The notes below the pieces were generated by a model. The model was not told the origin of the DNA and made no database searches. It worked only from the letters and a program-made list of their open reading frames with translations. Below are positions 12,972 to 21,544 of a DNA stretch of 64,000 nt, in pieces (position 1 is the stretch's first letter; every line of letters starts with the position of its first letter). This stretch comes from Nakamurella leprariae (lineage in GTDB: Bacteria; Actinomycetota; Actinomycetes; Mycobacteriales; Nakamurellaceae). The stretch covers positions 1-64,000 of the forward strand of contig NZ_JAERWK010000005.1 of NCBI RefSeq assembly GCF_016918035.1, in the 5' to 3' direction. Both the position numbers and the translations under genes were made by a program.

Positions 12972-13964
12972 TCAGATCTTGGCGACCTGGTTGAACGACA
13001 GCTCGACGGGCGTCTCGCGGCCGAAGATCGACACGAGCACCTTGAGCTTCTGGGCGTCCGCGTTGACCTCGTTGATCGTCGCCGGCAGCGTCGCGAACGG
13101 GCCGTCCATGACGGTGACCGACTCGCCCACCGAGAAGTCGACCTCGGTGCGGGTGGCGGTGGCGGTGCCACCGGAGGCGGCGGCCGTTCCGGCGCCGGCC
13201 TTCTTCTGCGGCGCGGGCGCGAGGATCTTCACGACGTCGTCGAGGCTCAGCGGCGACGGACGCTGGGCGGTCGCACCCACGAACCCGGTCACCCCCGGGG
13301 TGTTGCGCACCGCGCTCCAGGACGCGTCGGTGAGGTCCATCCGGACCAGGATGTAGCCCGGGTACACCTTGCGCTGGACCTGCTTGCGCTGGCCGTTCTT
13401 GATCTCGGTGACCTCCTCGGTGGGCACCTCGATCTGGAAGATGTGCTCCTCCATCTGGAGCGACCGGATGCGGGTCTCCAGGTTGGTCTTCACCTTGTTC
13501 TCGTACCCGGCGTACGAGTGCACGACGTACCAGTCGCCGTCGGCCCGCTTCAGCGCGGCCCGCAGCTCCGCGGCCGGGTCGACGTCCTCGGCCGGCGCAT
13601 CGGGCTGGTCACCGGCCTGGTCGTCGGCCTGGTCGTCCGCAACGGCCTCGGCGGTGGCGAACTCGGGATCGGTCTCCTCGCCGTTCGCGACGTCGTCGGT
13701 GCCGAAGACGTCACCCCCGGCGTCCGCGTCGGTGGCCAGCCGCTCGCCGGCCGGCGTGCTGTCGTCGGCCGAGGCCAGCGTCCCGTCGGCGGCGTCCAGC
13801 ACGCCGTCACGCTCGGTGTCGGCGTCGGGGCGGTCGTCCGCGGGCGCCTCGGCGGCCTCCGCCTCCAGGTCGCCCAGCTGGGCGTCCCGCAGGTCGGCAG
13901 CATCCGCCGCGTCGGACGACCGCTCGTCGGTGCGGTCGTCCGGGTGGTCGGCGTAGGTCGACAC
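12972..13964 (-). CDS. nusG: Transcription termination/antitermination protein NusG with acidic N-terminal extension
   Basis: A 330-aa NusG that binds RNA polymerase and couples it to Rho or ribosomes. The first ~140 residues are disordered and Asp/Glu/Ala-rich, including a [11 protein letters not shown] stretch. The NGN domain starts at [16 protein letters not shown] (about residue 144) and contains [13 protein letters not shown]. An Ala/Thr/Gly linker of ~30 residues follows, then the KOW domain ([17 protein letters not shown]...). E. coli NusG is about 180 aa; acidic extensions are common in actinobacteria. The start is GTG at 13964 with AGGAAG about 10 bases upstream. It lies between secE and rplK. 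Confidence 0.96.
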   Translation of the reverse strand: MSTYADHPDDRTDERSSDAADAADLRDAQLGDLEAEAAEAPADDRPDADTERDGVLDAADGTLASADDSTPAGERLATDADAGGDVFGTDDVANGEETDPEFATAEAVADDQADDQAGDQPDAPAEDVDPAAELRAALKRADGDWYVVHSYAGYENKVKTNLETRIRSLQMEEHIFQIEVPTEEVTEIKNGQRKQVQRKVYPGYILVRMDLTDASWSAVRNTPGVTGFVGATAQRPSPLSLDDVVKILAPAPQKKAGAGTAAASGGTATATRTEVDFSVGESVTVMDGPFATLPATINEVNADAQKLKVLVSIFGRETPVELSFNQVAKI

Positions 13965-14009
13965 GTTCAGCTCGCTTCCTGGTGGTTCGAGAACTACGAC
14001 TGGAATGGC

Positions 14010-14032
14010 GGCCGGACCCGGCCGGTCCGGCC
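14010..14032 (-). promoter_or_regulatory. Hairpin in the secE-nusG spacer
   Basis: A perfect 9-bp stem (arms 14010-14018 and 14024-14032) with a 5-base loop in the 195-bp gap between secE and nusG. It could act as a partial terminator or attenuator. Confidence 0.4.
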
Positions 14033-14159
14033 GTGGCGGTCTGGTGGCACGACCGTCCGCGAGGCCCGGAGCGTCCGGGCCGATCAGGGACAACGCTCGT
14101 CCCCTCCCGGCTGTTCCGCCGCGACCGGGCCGATGGCGTCGCTCAGGGAGACGGGCGGG

Positions 14160-14558
14160 TCATCCGAACACCGCCAGGGCACCCTGGGCGAACAGCACGT
14201 CGAGCCCGTACACCAGGGCGACCATGAAGACGACGAACACGATGACCACGATGGTGTAGGTGACCATCTGGTTGCGGTTCGGCCAGATGACCTTGCGCAA
14301 CTCGGCGACGACCTCGCGGAGATACCGACCCAGTCGGGCGAACACGTTGGGCCGCTCGCCCGCGGACGCCGCCCGGGAGCGCCCGGACTCGGCCCGCCGG
14401 GCCGGGGCCGACTCGGCGCCGGCCGGTGTCGCACCGCCGGCGGAACGACGAGCGGCCGCCCGGGCGGAGCCGGCGGTCGCGCCGACGACCTCGCCGGAGT
14501 CGGCCGAGCCGGCACCGGACGACGTCGCGTCGTCGTCGTGCTCGGATTCCTTGCTCAC
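14160..14558 (-). CDS. secE: Preprotein translocase subunit SecE
   Basis: A 132-aa single-spanning subunit of the SecYEG channel in the plasma membrane. Residues 1-70 are a disordered Ala/Ser/Glu-rich tail. The conserved SecE core follows: an amphipathic helix (RYLREVVAELRKVIWPNRNQ) and one membrane segment at about residues 100-124. The start is GTG at 14558, with GAGGACGAGG just upstream. It stands between tRNA-Trp and nusG, its usual place in actinobacteria. Confidence 0.96.
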   Translation of the reverse strand: MSKESEHDDDATSSGAGSADSGEVVGATAGSARAAARRSAGGATPAGAESAPARRAESGRSRAASAGERPNVFARLGRYLREVVAELRKVIWPNRNQMVTYTIVVIVFVVFMVALVYGLDVLFAQGALAVFG

Positions 14559-14665
14559 GCCTCGTCCTCACCTGTCGAGAAGGTGCCGGCCCGCTTCCAC
14601 CGACCCATGGAGGGACCGTCCGCGACCGGCGCACCGGCCCCGGACGGCCCGGGATCGGTGTGTTG

Positions 14666-14738
<73 letters not shown>

Positions 14739-14843
14739 CTGTCCCGTCCCGCGGACACCGGTCTGCTCCGCGACACGTCAGGGATGTGCTCGGACGGACC
14801 TGCAACCGGCAGCAGGCACGCTCGCGCACACCCCAGGAGCATG

Positions 14844-14849
14844 AGTGTA
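14844..14849 (-). promoter_or_regulatory. Candidate -10 box for tRNA-Trp/secE
   Basis: TACACT on the minus strand about 105 bases upstream of the tRNA-Trp 5' end. No clear -35 box is seen, so support is weak. Confidence 0.35.
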
Positions 14850-14930
14850 GTGCATCCGGTCGCCGCGCCGGACGCCCGCGGATCCACCGCCGGTGGCGGC
14901 CGACCGGCACCACCGTGCCACGATGACCCC

Positions 14931-16202
14931 ATGAGCTCCGCACCGTCCGGCACGGCCCCCACCTCGTCTGCTTCGACGCCTGGTCCGAGCGATCGTCCCC
15001 GCCGTCGCGTCTCCGCCCGCATCGGCGGGATCGGCGAGTCGGCGACGCTCGCCGTGGACGCCAAGGCCAAGGCCCTCAAGGCCGCCGGCGTGCCGGTGAT
15101 CGGGTTCGGGGCCGGCGAGCCCGACTTCCCCACCCCGGAGCCGATCGTGCAGGCTGCCATCGCGGCCGCCGCGGACCCGGTCAACCACCGCTACACCCCC
15201 GCCGCCGGCCTCCCCGTGCTGCGGGAGGCGGTCGCGGCCAAGACCGCCCGGGACTCCGGCTGGGCAGTGTCGGCCGGACAGGTGCTCATCACCAACGGCG
15301 GCAAGCAGGCGGTCTACCAGGCGTTCGCCACCCTGCTCGACCCGGGCGACGAGGTGATCCTGCCGGCGCCGTACTGGACCACCTACCCGGAGGCCATCGC
15401 GCTGGCCGGCGGCGAGACGGTGGTGGTGCCGACCGACGAGACCAGCGGCTACCGCGCGACGGTGGAGCAGCTCGAGGCGGTCCGCACCCCGCGCACCAAG
15501 GCGCTGCTGTTCTGCTCCCCGTCCAACCCGACCGGTGCGGTCTACCCGCCAGAGGAGGTCGAGGCGATCGGGCGCTGGGCGCTCGAGCACGGCGTCTGGG
15601 TCATCACCGACGAGATCTACGAGCACCTGGTCTACGGCGACGCCCGGTTCAGTTCCATGCCGGTGGTGGTGCCCGAACTGGCCGACATCTGCGTGGTGCT
15701 CAACGGCGTGGCCAAGACCTACGCCATGACGGGCTGGCGGGTCGGCTGGATGATCGGCCCGTCCGACGTCATCACGGCGGCCACCAACCTGCAGTCCCAC
15801 CTGTCGTCCAACGTCTGCAACGTGGCGCAGCGGGCGGCGCTGGCCGCGGTCACCGGCCCACTGGACGCCGTTGCCGAGATGCGCGCCGCGTTCGACCGGC
15901 GCCGGCGGCGCATGGTGGAGCTGCTGTCGGCCATCCCGGGGGTGTCCTGCCCGGAGCCGGAGGGGGCGTTCTACGTCTACCCCAGCGTGCAGGCACTGCT
16001 CGGGAAGTCCTTCGACGGCGTCCGCCCGGAAACCTCGGCCGAGCTGGCCGCGCTGGTGCTGGACCGGGCGCAGGTGGCCGTGGTGCCCGGCGAGGCCTTC
16101 GGCACGCCGGGCTACTTCCGGCTGTCCTACGCCCTCGGTGACGCCGACCTGGAGACCGGGGTCGGCCGGCTGGCCGAGTTCCTGCGCAGCGCGCAGGACT
16201 GA
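14931..16202 (+). CDS. Class I pyridoxal-phosphate aminotransferase (aspartate aminotransferase-like)
   Basis: A 423-aa fold-type I aminotransferase. Visible motifs are [13 protein letters not shown] near the N-terminus, [14 protein letters not shown], the cofactor-binding Asp in [13 protein letters not shown], and the Schiff-base lysine (Lys262) in [16 protein letters not shown]. The C-terminal Arg that binds the substrate carboxylate is in GYFRLSYA. Aspartate or a related amino acid is the likely substrate. The ATG at 14931 is chosen because the preceding open frame overlaps tRNA-Trp, and a CACGAT -10-like hexamer lies 6 bases upstream. It is convergent with the MaoC-like genes and replaces the spot where mycobacteria have hadC. 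Confidence 0.9.
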   Translation: MSSAPSGTAPTSSASTPGPSDRPRRRVSARIGGIGESATLAVDAKAKALKAAGVPVIGFGAGEPDFPTPEPIVQAAIAAAADPVNHRYTPAAGLPVLREAVAAKTARDSGWAVSAGQVLITNGGKQAVYQAFATLLDPGDEVILPAPYWTTYPEAIALAGGETVVVPTDETSGYRATVEQLEAVRTPRTKALLFCSPSNPTGAVYPPEEVEAIGRWALEHGVWVITDEIYEHLVYGDARFSSMPVVVPELADICVVLNGVAKTYAMTGWRVGWMIGPSDVITAATNLQSHLSSNVCNVAQRAALAAVTGPLDAVAEMRAAFDRRRRRMVELLSAIPGVSCPEPEGAFYVYPSVQALLGKSFDGVRPETSAELAALVLDRAQVAVVPGEAFGTPGYFRLSYALGDADLETGVGRLAEFLRSAQD

Positions 16203-16243
16203 CGGCGGTCGCCGGCCGGACCGGTCGAGCGTCCGGGTCGTCG

Positions 16244-16675
16244 TCAGTCGAGTGCCACGACGGCGCGGCACCGGCTGAGCACCGTCTGTCCGCCGCTCCG
16301 GGCGGTTACGTCCACCCGGACGGTGCGGGCCTGCTCGTCGACCGCGGCGATCACCGCGGTCAGCTCCAGCTCCACGCCGTCCTCGTCGTCGGGCACGACG
16401 ACCGGACGGGTGAACCGGCTCTCCAGGCTGCGGACCGCCGCAGGGCCGCCCGCCCAGTCACTGACGATGCGACCGGCCTGAGCCATGGTGAGCATGCCGT
16501 GGGCGATGACGTCGGGCAGTCCGACCTGCTGCGCGACGCGCCTGCTCCAGTGGATCGGGTTGAAGTCACCCGAGGCGCCGGCGTAGCGGACCAGCTGGGC
16601 CCGGGTGATCCGCACGGTGAGGGCGGGCAGCTGGTCGCCCACCGCGACGGTGCCGAACTGTGGCGTGCCGGTCAT
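16244..16675 (-). CDS. MaoC-like (R)-hydratase/dehydratase, HadB-type
   Basis: A 143-aa hot-dog-fold protein. The hydratase-2 signature is intact (YAGASGDFNPIHWSRRVA), with the catalytic Asp and His, followed by GLPDVIAHGMLTMAQAG. It starts at ATG 16675, overlapping the stop of the upstream HadA-type gene by 4 bases (ATGA), so translation is probably coupled. In mycobacteria HadA and HadB form the 3-hydroxyacyl-ACP dehydratase of mycolic acid synthesis. This organism need not make mycolates, so the substrate here is unproven beyond a 3-hydroxyacyl or enoyl thioester. Confidence 0.85.
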   Translation of the reverse strand: MTGTPQFGTVAVGDQLPALTVRITRAQLVRYAGASGDFNPIHWSRRVAQQVGLPDVIAHGMLTMAQAGRIVSDWAGGPAAVRSLESRFTRPVVVPDDEDGVELELTAVIAAVDEQARTVRVDVTARSGGQTVLSRCRAVVALD

Positions 16676-17085
16676 GACGCCGCCCGCGCGACCAGGCCGG
16701 TGACCGCGGTGCACACCGGATGGCCGGCGGCGTCCCGCACCTCGGTGGTCACCGTGAGCACGTCGTTGCCGGCCAGCTGCTGGATGCCGGTGACGGTGGG
16801 CTCGCAGCGCAGCCGGTCGCCCACGCGCATCGGCCGATGGTGGTCGAACCGCTGGTCGCGGTGCACCACCCGGCTGAAGTCCAGCCCGAGATCGGCGTCG
16901 AAGAAGACCGACTCCTGCGCACCGGCCACCACAGCGACGGCGAAGGTGGGCGGCACCGCGGCGGTGGCCGGGTCGGTCGGGCGTCCGGCGCCGATGGCCT
17001 CGAGGAACTCGGCCACCTTCTCGCCGCCCACCGTGTAGGTGGTCGCCGGCCAGGTGTGACCGAGCATCGACTGGTTCAACGACAC
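16672..17085 (-). CDS. MaoC N-terminal-domain protein, HadA-type partner subunit
   Basis: A 137-aa hot-dog-fold protein without the full hydratase-2 signature, as in HadA. It begins MSLNQSMLGHTWPATTYTVGGEKVAE and contains FSRVVHRDQRFDHHRPMRVGD. It probably pairs with the HadB-type subunit downstream, HadA binding the acyl chain and HadB providing catalysis; this is known for the mycobacterial proteins and inferred here. The start is GTG at 17085 with a purine-rich GGGAG upstream. It follows rpmG after a hairpin. Confidence 0.82.
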   Translation of the reverse strand: MSLNQSMLGHTWPATTYTVGGEKVAEFLEAIGAGRPTDPATAAVPPTFAVAVVAGAQESVFFDADLGLDFSRVVHRDQRFDHHRPMRVGDRLRCEPTVTGIQQLAGNDVLTVTTEVRDAAGHPVCTAVTGLVARAAS

Positions 17086-17134
17086 GGCTCCCGCTCCCCC
17101 ATCTGACTGCTCGGCACCGGCCCGGAAACGAGTC

Positions 17135-17169
17135 GACCGCCCGCACTGCGGGGGCAGCGTCGGGCGGTC
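17135..17169 (-). terminator. Hairpin between rpmG and the HadA-type gene
   Basis: A 9-bp perfect stem (17135-17143 with 17161-17169), extended by an inner 4-bp stem, lies 14 bases past the rpmG stop. It probably terminates or attenuates the tRNA-rpmG transcript. Confidence 0.6.
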
Positions 17170-17182
17170 GGGACGTCGTGGG

Positions 17183-17347
17183 TCAGCGGGTCTCGCGGTG
17201 GTTGCGATGCACGCCGCAGTTCGGGCAGAACTTCTTGATGTCGAGACGATCGGGATCGTTCCGCCGGTTCTTGCGGGTGATGTAGTTGCGGTGCTTGCAC
17301 TCCTCGCAGGCGAGGGTGATCTTCGGACGCACGTCGGTGGCGGCCAT
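17183..17347 (-). CDS. rpmG: 50S ribosomal protein L33 (zinc-binding form)
   Basis: A 54-aa ribosomal protein with four cysteines (Cys14, 17, 41, 44) arranged as two CxxC knuckles, so this is the zinc-containing version rather than the cysteine-free paralogue used under zinc limitation. The start [10 protein letters not shown] at 17347 is the family start; GAGG lies 9 bases upstream. It sits just downstream of tRNA-Met. Confidence 0.96.
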   Translation of the reverse strand: MAATDVRPKITLACEECKHRNYITRKNRRNDPDRLDIKKFCPNCGVHRNHRETR

Positions 17348-17437
17348 GGCAGCTGCCTCTTTCCTGATCTCGGGAGCGGCCCGGGCCGCCGTGACGGCTG
17401 CGGGAGCCGAGCGGCGCGGGCCGATGGGAACCGTTGC

Positions 17438-17513
17438 TGGTAGCGGTGGCCGGACTTGAACCGGCGACACAGCGATTATGAGCCGCTTGCTCTACCAACT
17501 GAGCTACACCGCC
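17438..17513 (-). tRNA. tRNA-Met (anticodon CAT, elongator type)
   Basis: A 76-base tRNA with the 3' CCA encoded (TGG at 17438-17440 on the plus strand). The acceptor stem is GGCGGTG/CACCGCT with a G-T first pair, which fits an elongator rather than an initiator (initiators have a mismatched first pair). The anticodon is at 17478-17480. Confidence 0.95.
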
Positions 17514-17586
17514 GCGGCGGCCGGACGGCCGCCTGCACAACAAGAGGCCCCGGCCGGATCTGAACCCGGTTCCGGAGCCGCTGTCG

Positions 17587-17659
17587 AGCCCCTTTACGGA
17601 ATCGAACCGTAGACCTTCTCCTTACCATGGAGACGCTCTGCCGACTGAGCTAAAGGGGC
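17587..17659 (-). tRNA. tRNA-Thr (anticodon GGT)
   Basis: A 73-base cloverleaf with acceptor GCCCCTT/AAGGGGC, anticodon stem TCTCC/GGAGA and loop ATGGTAA. CCA is not encoded. It is the first gene of the tRNA-Thr/tRNA-Met/rpmG cluster. Confidence 0.96.
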
Positions 17660-17728
17660 GTACTGGCCGATCTGCGGGACGCTCCCGGGCCGGACCCTGG
17701 AACCTCCTGCCCTCCGGCAGCCTGGACA

Positions 17729-17734
17729 ACTCTA
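17729..17734 (-). promoter_or_regulatory. Candidate -10 box for the tRNA-Thr/tRNA-Met/rpmG transcript
   Basis: TAGAGT on the minus strand about 70 bases before the tRNA-Thr 5' end. A weak GTGAGC lies 17 bases further upstream. Confidence 0.45.
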
Positions 17735-17799
17735 CCCCATGCCGGGGGGGTGCTCACACCAACCGGCGTCCGCCCCTGGACCCTGCCGGACGTGCCCCG

Positions 17800-20577
17800 T
17801 CACTGCGCCGGGCGCAGCGGGTCGATGTCGCCACCGGGGTCGTCGCCCACCGACGCGCGAGTCTTCAGCCAGGTCTCGAACTTGTCGACCGGCAGCGGCC
17901 GGGACAGCAGGAAGCCCTGCATCTGGTCGCAGCCCATCTTCTCGAGCATCGTCTTGGTCTCCGCACCCTCGACGCCCTCGGCCACCACGACCAGGCCCAG
18001 GTTGTGGGCCAGCTCGACGATGGCCTTGACGATGGCGTGGTCGCCCATGTCGGTGGCCATGCCCTGGACGAACGACTTGTCGATCTTCATCTCGTCGATC
18101 GGCAGCCGGCGCAGGTAGGCCAGGGACGAGTAGCCGGTGCCGAAGTCGTCCACGGACAGCTGCACGCCCAGGTTGGCCAGGTCGCGCAGCACCGGTAGCG
18201 ACACCTCGGGCCGGGCCATCACGCTGGACTCGGTGATCTCGAACAGCAGCAGCTCGGGCGGCACGCCGTAGCGCTCGAGCTGGCCGGCGACGGTCTCCAG
18301 GAACCGTTCGGCCAGCAGGTTCCGCATCGACAGGTTCACCGAGACGCTGAGCCGGCGGTCACGCGCGGTCCAGGCCTGGATCTGGGCCAGCACGATGTCC
18401 AGCACGTGTTCGAGCAGGATCTCGATGGACCCGGTCGTCTCGATCGCCTCGACGAACTCGGCCGGCGACACCAGGCCGAACTCCGGATGCGACCACCGCA
18501 CCAGCGCCTCGGCGCCGATGACTTCGTCGTCGGACAGCCGCACCTTGGGCTGGTAGTGCACGACGATGTCGCCCTGTTCGACGGCCTGGCGGAACTGGGT
18601 GACCAGTTGGAAGCGGCGGCGGTACACCTCGCCCATGCTGGGCCGGTACAGCTGCAGCGTCTCCTGTCCGGCCCGGGCGGCCAGCAGCGCCATGTCGGCG
18701 CGCTGCAGCACCACACCGGCGTCCGGCAGCCGGTCCGGCCCGCCGGGCAGCTCGGCCACCCCGGCGACCGCGTGCGGATCGATCTCGATGCCGTCCAGTG
18801 AGTACGCGCCGCCCACCGCGGACCGGAGCCGGCGGGCCCGGTCCAGCTCGGTGCCGTGGTCGGCGTCGAGCAGCACCGCGAACCGGTCGCCCTCGATGCG
18901 CGCCACCGGATGCCCGCCGGCCGCGGCGACCAGGCGCTGCCCGGCCATCCGCAGCAGTTCCTCGCCGCGCGAGTGACCCAGGGCGTTGTTGACCTGGGAC
19001 AGCACGTCCAGGTCGACGAGCATCACCGCGCCGCCACCATGGGTGGCGGCCTGGTCGAGGGCGGCGGCGAAGCCCAACCGGTTGCGCAGCCCGGTCACGG
19101 TGTCGTGGTAGGCCGCGTGCCGCAGCGTGTCGAGCAGCCGGACGTTGTCCAGCGCGGTGGCCAGGTGACCGGCCAGGGTGCCGAGCAGGGTCAGGTCGTT
19201 GTCGGTGAACCGGCCCCATCGGCTGCTCGGGTCGCGCACCTCGAGGAAGCCGCGGCTGCGGTCCCCGGACCGCAGCGGCACGACCATGACGTCCCAGGAG
19301 TCCCGACGCTGCAACGCAGTGTGCAGCGCCTGTTCGGTGGTGCGGTCACTGGACACCTTGAGACCGCCCAGCGCGGCCGCCCGCTCCAGCAGCGGGTCGT
19401 CGGCGGGTGGCGGCGGCTCCACCGCGGCACCGTCCAGCCGGGCGACCAGGGCGACCGGCCGGGATCCGGGACCGTCGTCCAGGTAGAGCGACGCGGACTT
19501 GGCGTTCAGCTGGTCGCGCACCTGCTCCAGCAGCTGCGGCCAGTCCACCTCGGTGGTGGTGGCGGCATCGGCGACGGGGGCGGCCGAGTCGGCCGTCTCC
19601 CCCGCCTCCGGGGTGCCCAGCGAGTTCACCCAGCGGCCGAAACCGTACATCTTGGCCAGGTCGGCGTGCTCGCGGAGGAAGTCGGAGTAGACCCGGTAGA
19701 CGACGCCGAGGATGACGGCCATGGCCACGCAGAGCACGGGCCCGGCCACCGGCACTCCCTCCCAGATGCCGTAGGCCACCAGGGAGAAGGTGACGACCGT
19801 GGCCGCCTGCAGCATCGACCGGCTGACCAGCCGGGTGAGCGGCTCCTGGGTGCCCAGCAGGTGGTACAGCACCCCGACGGCCAGCGCGGAGACCAGCGCG
19901 GCGGCCAGCACCCCGGCGGCGACGGCCAGGTAGGCCTGCGCCCACAGCGGCTGGCCGGTGACGTCGCCGCGGGCCACCAGCTGGGCGATCACGGCCGCGA
20001 CCCCGGTCTCGACCAGGATCAGCGACAGGTTCATGGCGCTGCGCCGCCAGCCGTCCTTGCGAGCCAGGTAGACGGTCAGCCCGGCCGCGACGTGCGCGAC
20101 CAGCACCACCCACGGGGGCATCAGCAGCAGGCCGACGACCAGCGGCAGCTCCGAGAGGCTGATGACCACGGTCTCCCGGCGGACGTCGACCCGCAGTGGG
20201 AACAGCTCACCGACCAGGAACGCCCCACCCAGCACCAGGATGCCGACCAGGGCCGCGACCGGATCGACCGAGGACGGGTCCCGCAGCAGCGGGAACCACA
20301 GCAGCGCGGAGAGCAGCACCATCACCGTGGCGGCCCGCGGGTACACCCAGTCGGCGGTGCGCCGTCCGCGCTGCGGCCGGGCCTCCCCGACGGTTCCGGC
20401 GGTGTCCGTCCCGGACCGGCCCGGCTCGACCGGACCCGGCTCGGGCACGGCGACCCCGGAGGAGGGGGCGGCCTCCGACGGCGGCGCCACCTCGACCGGT
20501 CCACCCGACGGTCGCGTCGGGACGGCCTGGACAGCCGGGCGCATGGACGCAGCCCGCGCCTCTGCGTCTCCTGTCAC
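17800..20577 (-). CDS. Membrane GAF-GGDEF-EAL protein, predicted c-di-GMP phosphodiesterase
   Basis: A 925-aa signalling protein. A Pro/Ala-rich tail (residues 1-78) leads into a hydrophobic sensor region with about 7-8 membrane segments (about 83-300). A GAF-like domain follows, then a GGDEF domain whose motif is degraded to EGDRF (about 561-565), so cyclase activity is unlikely. The C-terminal EAL domain is intact: EAL near 689, SVNLS, FEITES, DDFGTGYSS, IDKSFV, EGVE and QGFLLSRP all carry the catalytic residues for c-di-GMP hydrolysis. The start is GTG at 20577 because TACGCT lies 6 bases upstream and the open frame above it runs through tRNA-Tyr. An ATG at 20544 is an alternative. Confidence 0.9.
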   Translation of the reverse strand: MTGDAEARAASMRPAVQAVPTRPSGGPVEVAPPSEAAPSSGVAVPEPGPVEPGRSGTDTAGTVGEARPQRGRRTADWVYPRAATVMVLLSALLWFPLLRDPSSVDPVAALVGILVLGGAFLVGELFPLRVDVRRETVVISLSELPLVVGLLLMPPWVVLVAHVAAGLTVYLARKDGWRRSAMNLSLILVETGVAAVIAQLVARGDVTGQPLWAQAYLAVAAGVLAAALVSALAVGVLYHLLGTQEPLTRLVSRSMLQAATVVTFSLVAYGIWEGVPVAGPVLCVAMAVILGVVYRVYSDFLREHADLAKMYGFGRWVNSLGTPEAGETADSAAPVADAATTTEVDWPQLLEQVRDQLNAKSASLYLDDGPGSRPVALVARLDGAAVEPPPPADDPLLERAAALGGLKVSSDRTTEQALHTALQRRDSWDVMVVPLRSGDRSRGFLEVRDPSSRWGRFTDNDLTLLGTLAGHLATALDNVRLLDTLRHAAYHDTVTGLRNRLGFAAALDQAATHGGGAVMLVDLDVLSQVNNALGHSRGEELLRMAGQRLVAAAGGHPVARIEGDRFAVLLDADHGTELDRARRLRSAVGGAYSLDGIEIDPHAVAGVAELPGGPDRLPDAGVVLQRADMALLAARAGQETLQLYRPSMGEVYRRRFQLVTQFRQAVEQGDIVVHYQPKVRLSDDEVIGAEALVRWSHPEFGLVSPAEFVEAIETTGSIEILLEHVLDIVLAQIQAWTARDRRLSVSVNLSMRNLLAERFLETVAGQLERYGVPPELLLFEITESSVMARPEVSLPVLRDLANLGVQLSVDDFGTGYSSLAYLRRLPIDEMKIDKSFVQGMATDMGDHAIVKAIVELAHNLGLVVVAEGVEGAETKTMLEKMGCDQMQGFLLSRPLPVDKFETWLKTRASVGDDPGGDIDPLRPAQ

Positions 20578-20583
20578 GCACGG

Positions 20584-20589
20584 AGCGTA
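20584..20589 (-). promoter_or_regulatory. -10 box for the GGDEF-EAL gene
   Basis: TACGCT on the minus strand, 6 bases before the GTG start, predicting a leaderless mRNA. Confidence 0.45.
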
Positions 20590-20777
20590 GCGTCTGCGGT
20601 CCGGATGGACTACCGGTCGGATCACCGATCCCGGTGGAACGACACGCCGATCATCTCGAGTCGTGGACGACGGGACTCGGCACCGGCCCCGATCGCCCGG
20701 TCGGGCGAGGCGGCGTGGTCCGGACCCCGATGCACGACGGGAGGCCGGCGCGGGTGCGCCGACCTCCCGGTCATGGG

Positions 20778-20859
20778 TGGCAGGTGAGGGATTCGAACCC
20801 CCGTAGGCAATGCCGGCTGATTTACAGTCAGCTCCCTTTGGCCGCTCGGGCAACCTGCC
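20778..20859 (-). tRNA. tRNA-Tyr (anticodon GTA)
   Basis: An 82-base class II tRNA with a long variable arm. The acceptor is GGCAGGT/ACCTGCC, the anticodon lies at 20823-20825, and the T-arm reads GGTTCGAATCC. CCA is not encoded (CCC follows the discriminator). Confidence 0.96.
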
Positions 20860-20886
20860 GCGACGTCGCGGGCGACGCGCCGGGCA

Positions 20887-20892
20887 ACTGTA
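20887..20892 (-). promoter_or_regulatory. Candidate -10 box for tRNA-Tyr
   Basis: TACAGT on the minus strand about 28 bases upstream of the tRNA 5' end. The -35 position is poorly conserved. Confidence 0.4.
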
Positions 20893-21052
20893 CAAGGACG
20901 TCGGTCCGGAACCGAAATCGCGAGGTCGCCGACCCGACCGCACCGGTCGCCGGATGGCAGGATGGTCGGTCGGCCACCCCCGGGGACGGGACGTGCGTGG
21001 CGGACCGGGCGCGCGCCGACCAGCGGCCGACACGACCAGAAGGAGACCCCAG

Positions 21053-21544
21053 ATGGCTGACTCGTCGTTCGACATCGTGAGCAAGGTCGACCGTCAGGAG
21101 GCGGACAACGCGCTGAACCAGGCGGCCAAGGAGCTGTCGCAACGGTTCGACTTCCGCGGCACCAACGCCTCGATCGCCTGGGCCGGCGAGGAGGGCGTCT
21201 CCATCACCGCCGACACCGAGGAGCGGTGCAAGGCGGCGATCGACGTCTTCAAGGAGAAGCTGGTCAAGCGGGGCATCTCGCTGCGGGCGCTGGACATCGG
21301 CGATCCGACCGCGTCCGGCAAGACCTACCGGGCCAGTGGGTCCCTGGTCCAGGGCATCTCCTCCGAGCAGGCCAAGAAGATCGCCAAGACCATCCGCGAC
21401 GAGGGCCCCAAGGGCGTCCAGGCGCAGATCCAGGGCGACCAGCTGCGGGTGACCAGCAAGAAGCGGGACGACCTGCAGGCCGTCATCGCCCTGCTCAAGG
21501 ACGCCGACCTGGAGATCGCGCTGCAGTTCACCAACTACCGGTGA
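21053..21544 (+). CDS. yajQ: YajQ family nucleotide-binding protein
   Basis: A 163-aa protein of the UPF0234/YajQ family: two ferredoxin-like halves, starting [20 protein letters not shown] and containing [11 protein letters not shown] and [18 protein letters not shown]. Family members bind nucleic acids or, in Xanthomonas, c-di-GMP. The large EAL protein next door makes a c-di-GMP link conceivable, but this is only an inference. The ATG at 21053 has AAGGAG 7 bases upstream. Its stop overlaps the start of rarD. Confidence 0.94.
   Translation: MADSSFDIVSKVDRQEADNALNQAAKELSQRFDFRGTNASIAWAGEEGVSITADTEERCKAAIDVFKEKLVKRGISLRALDIGDPTASGKTYRASGSLVQGISSEQAKKIAKTIRDEGPKGVQAQIQGDQLRVTSKKRDDLQAVIALLKDADLEIALQFTNYR

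Noticed and set aside
16244-17085. Mycolic acid synthesis assignment
   Set aside because: The HadAB-type pair alone does not show mycolates; hadC and other pathway genes are not in the window.
17800-20577. Active diguanylate cyclase
   Set aside because: The GGDEF motif is EGDRF, lacking residues needed for catalysis.
18856-20787. Long plus-strand open frame opposite the GGDEF-EAL gene
   Set aside because: Antisense shadow of a gene with intact domain motifs; composition is His/Gln/Arg/Gly noise.
20578-21084. N-terminal extension of the GGDEF-EAL protein through the tRNA-Tyr region
   Set aside because: The open frame crosses a complete tRNA gene and a clear -10 box lies right before the GTG at 20577.
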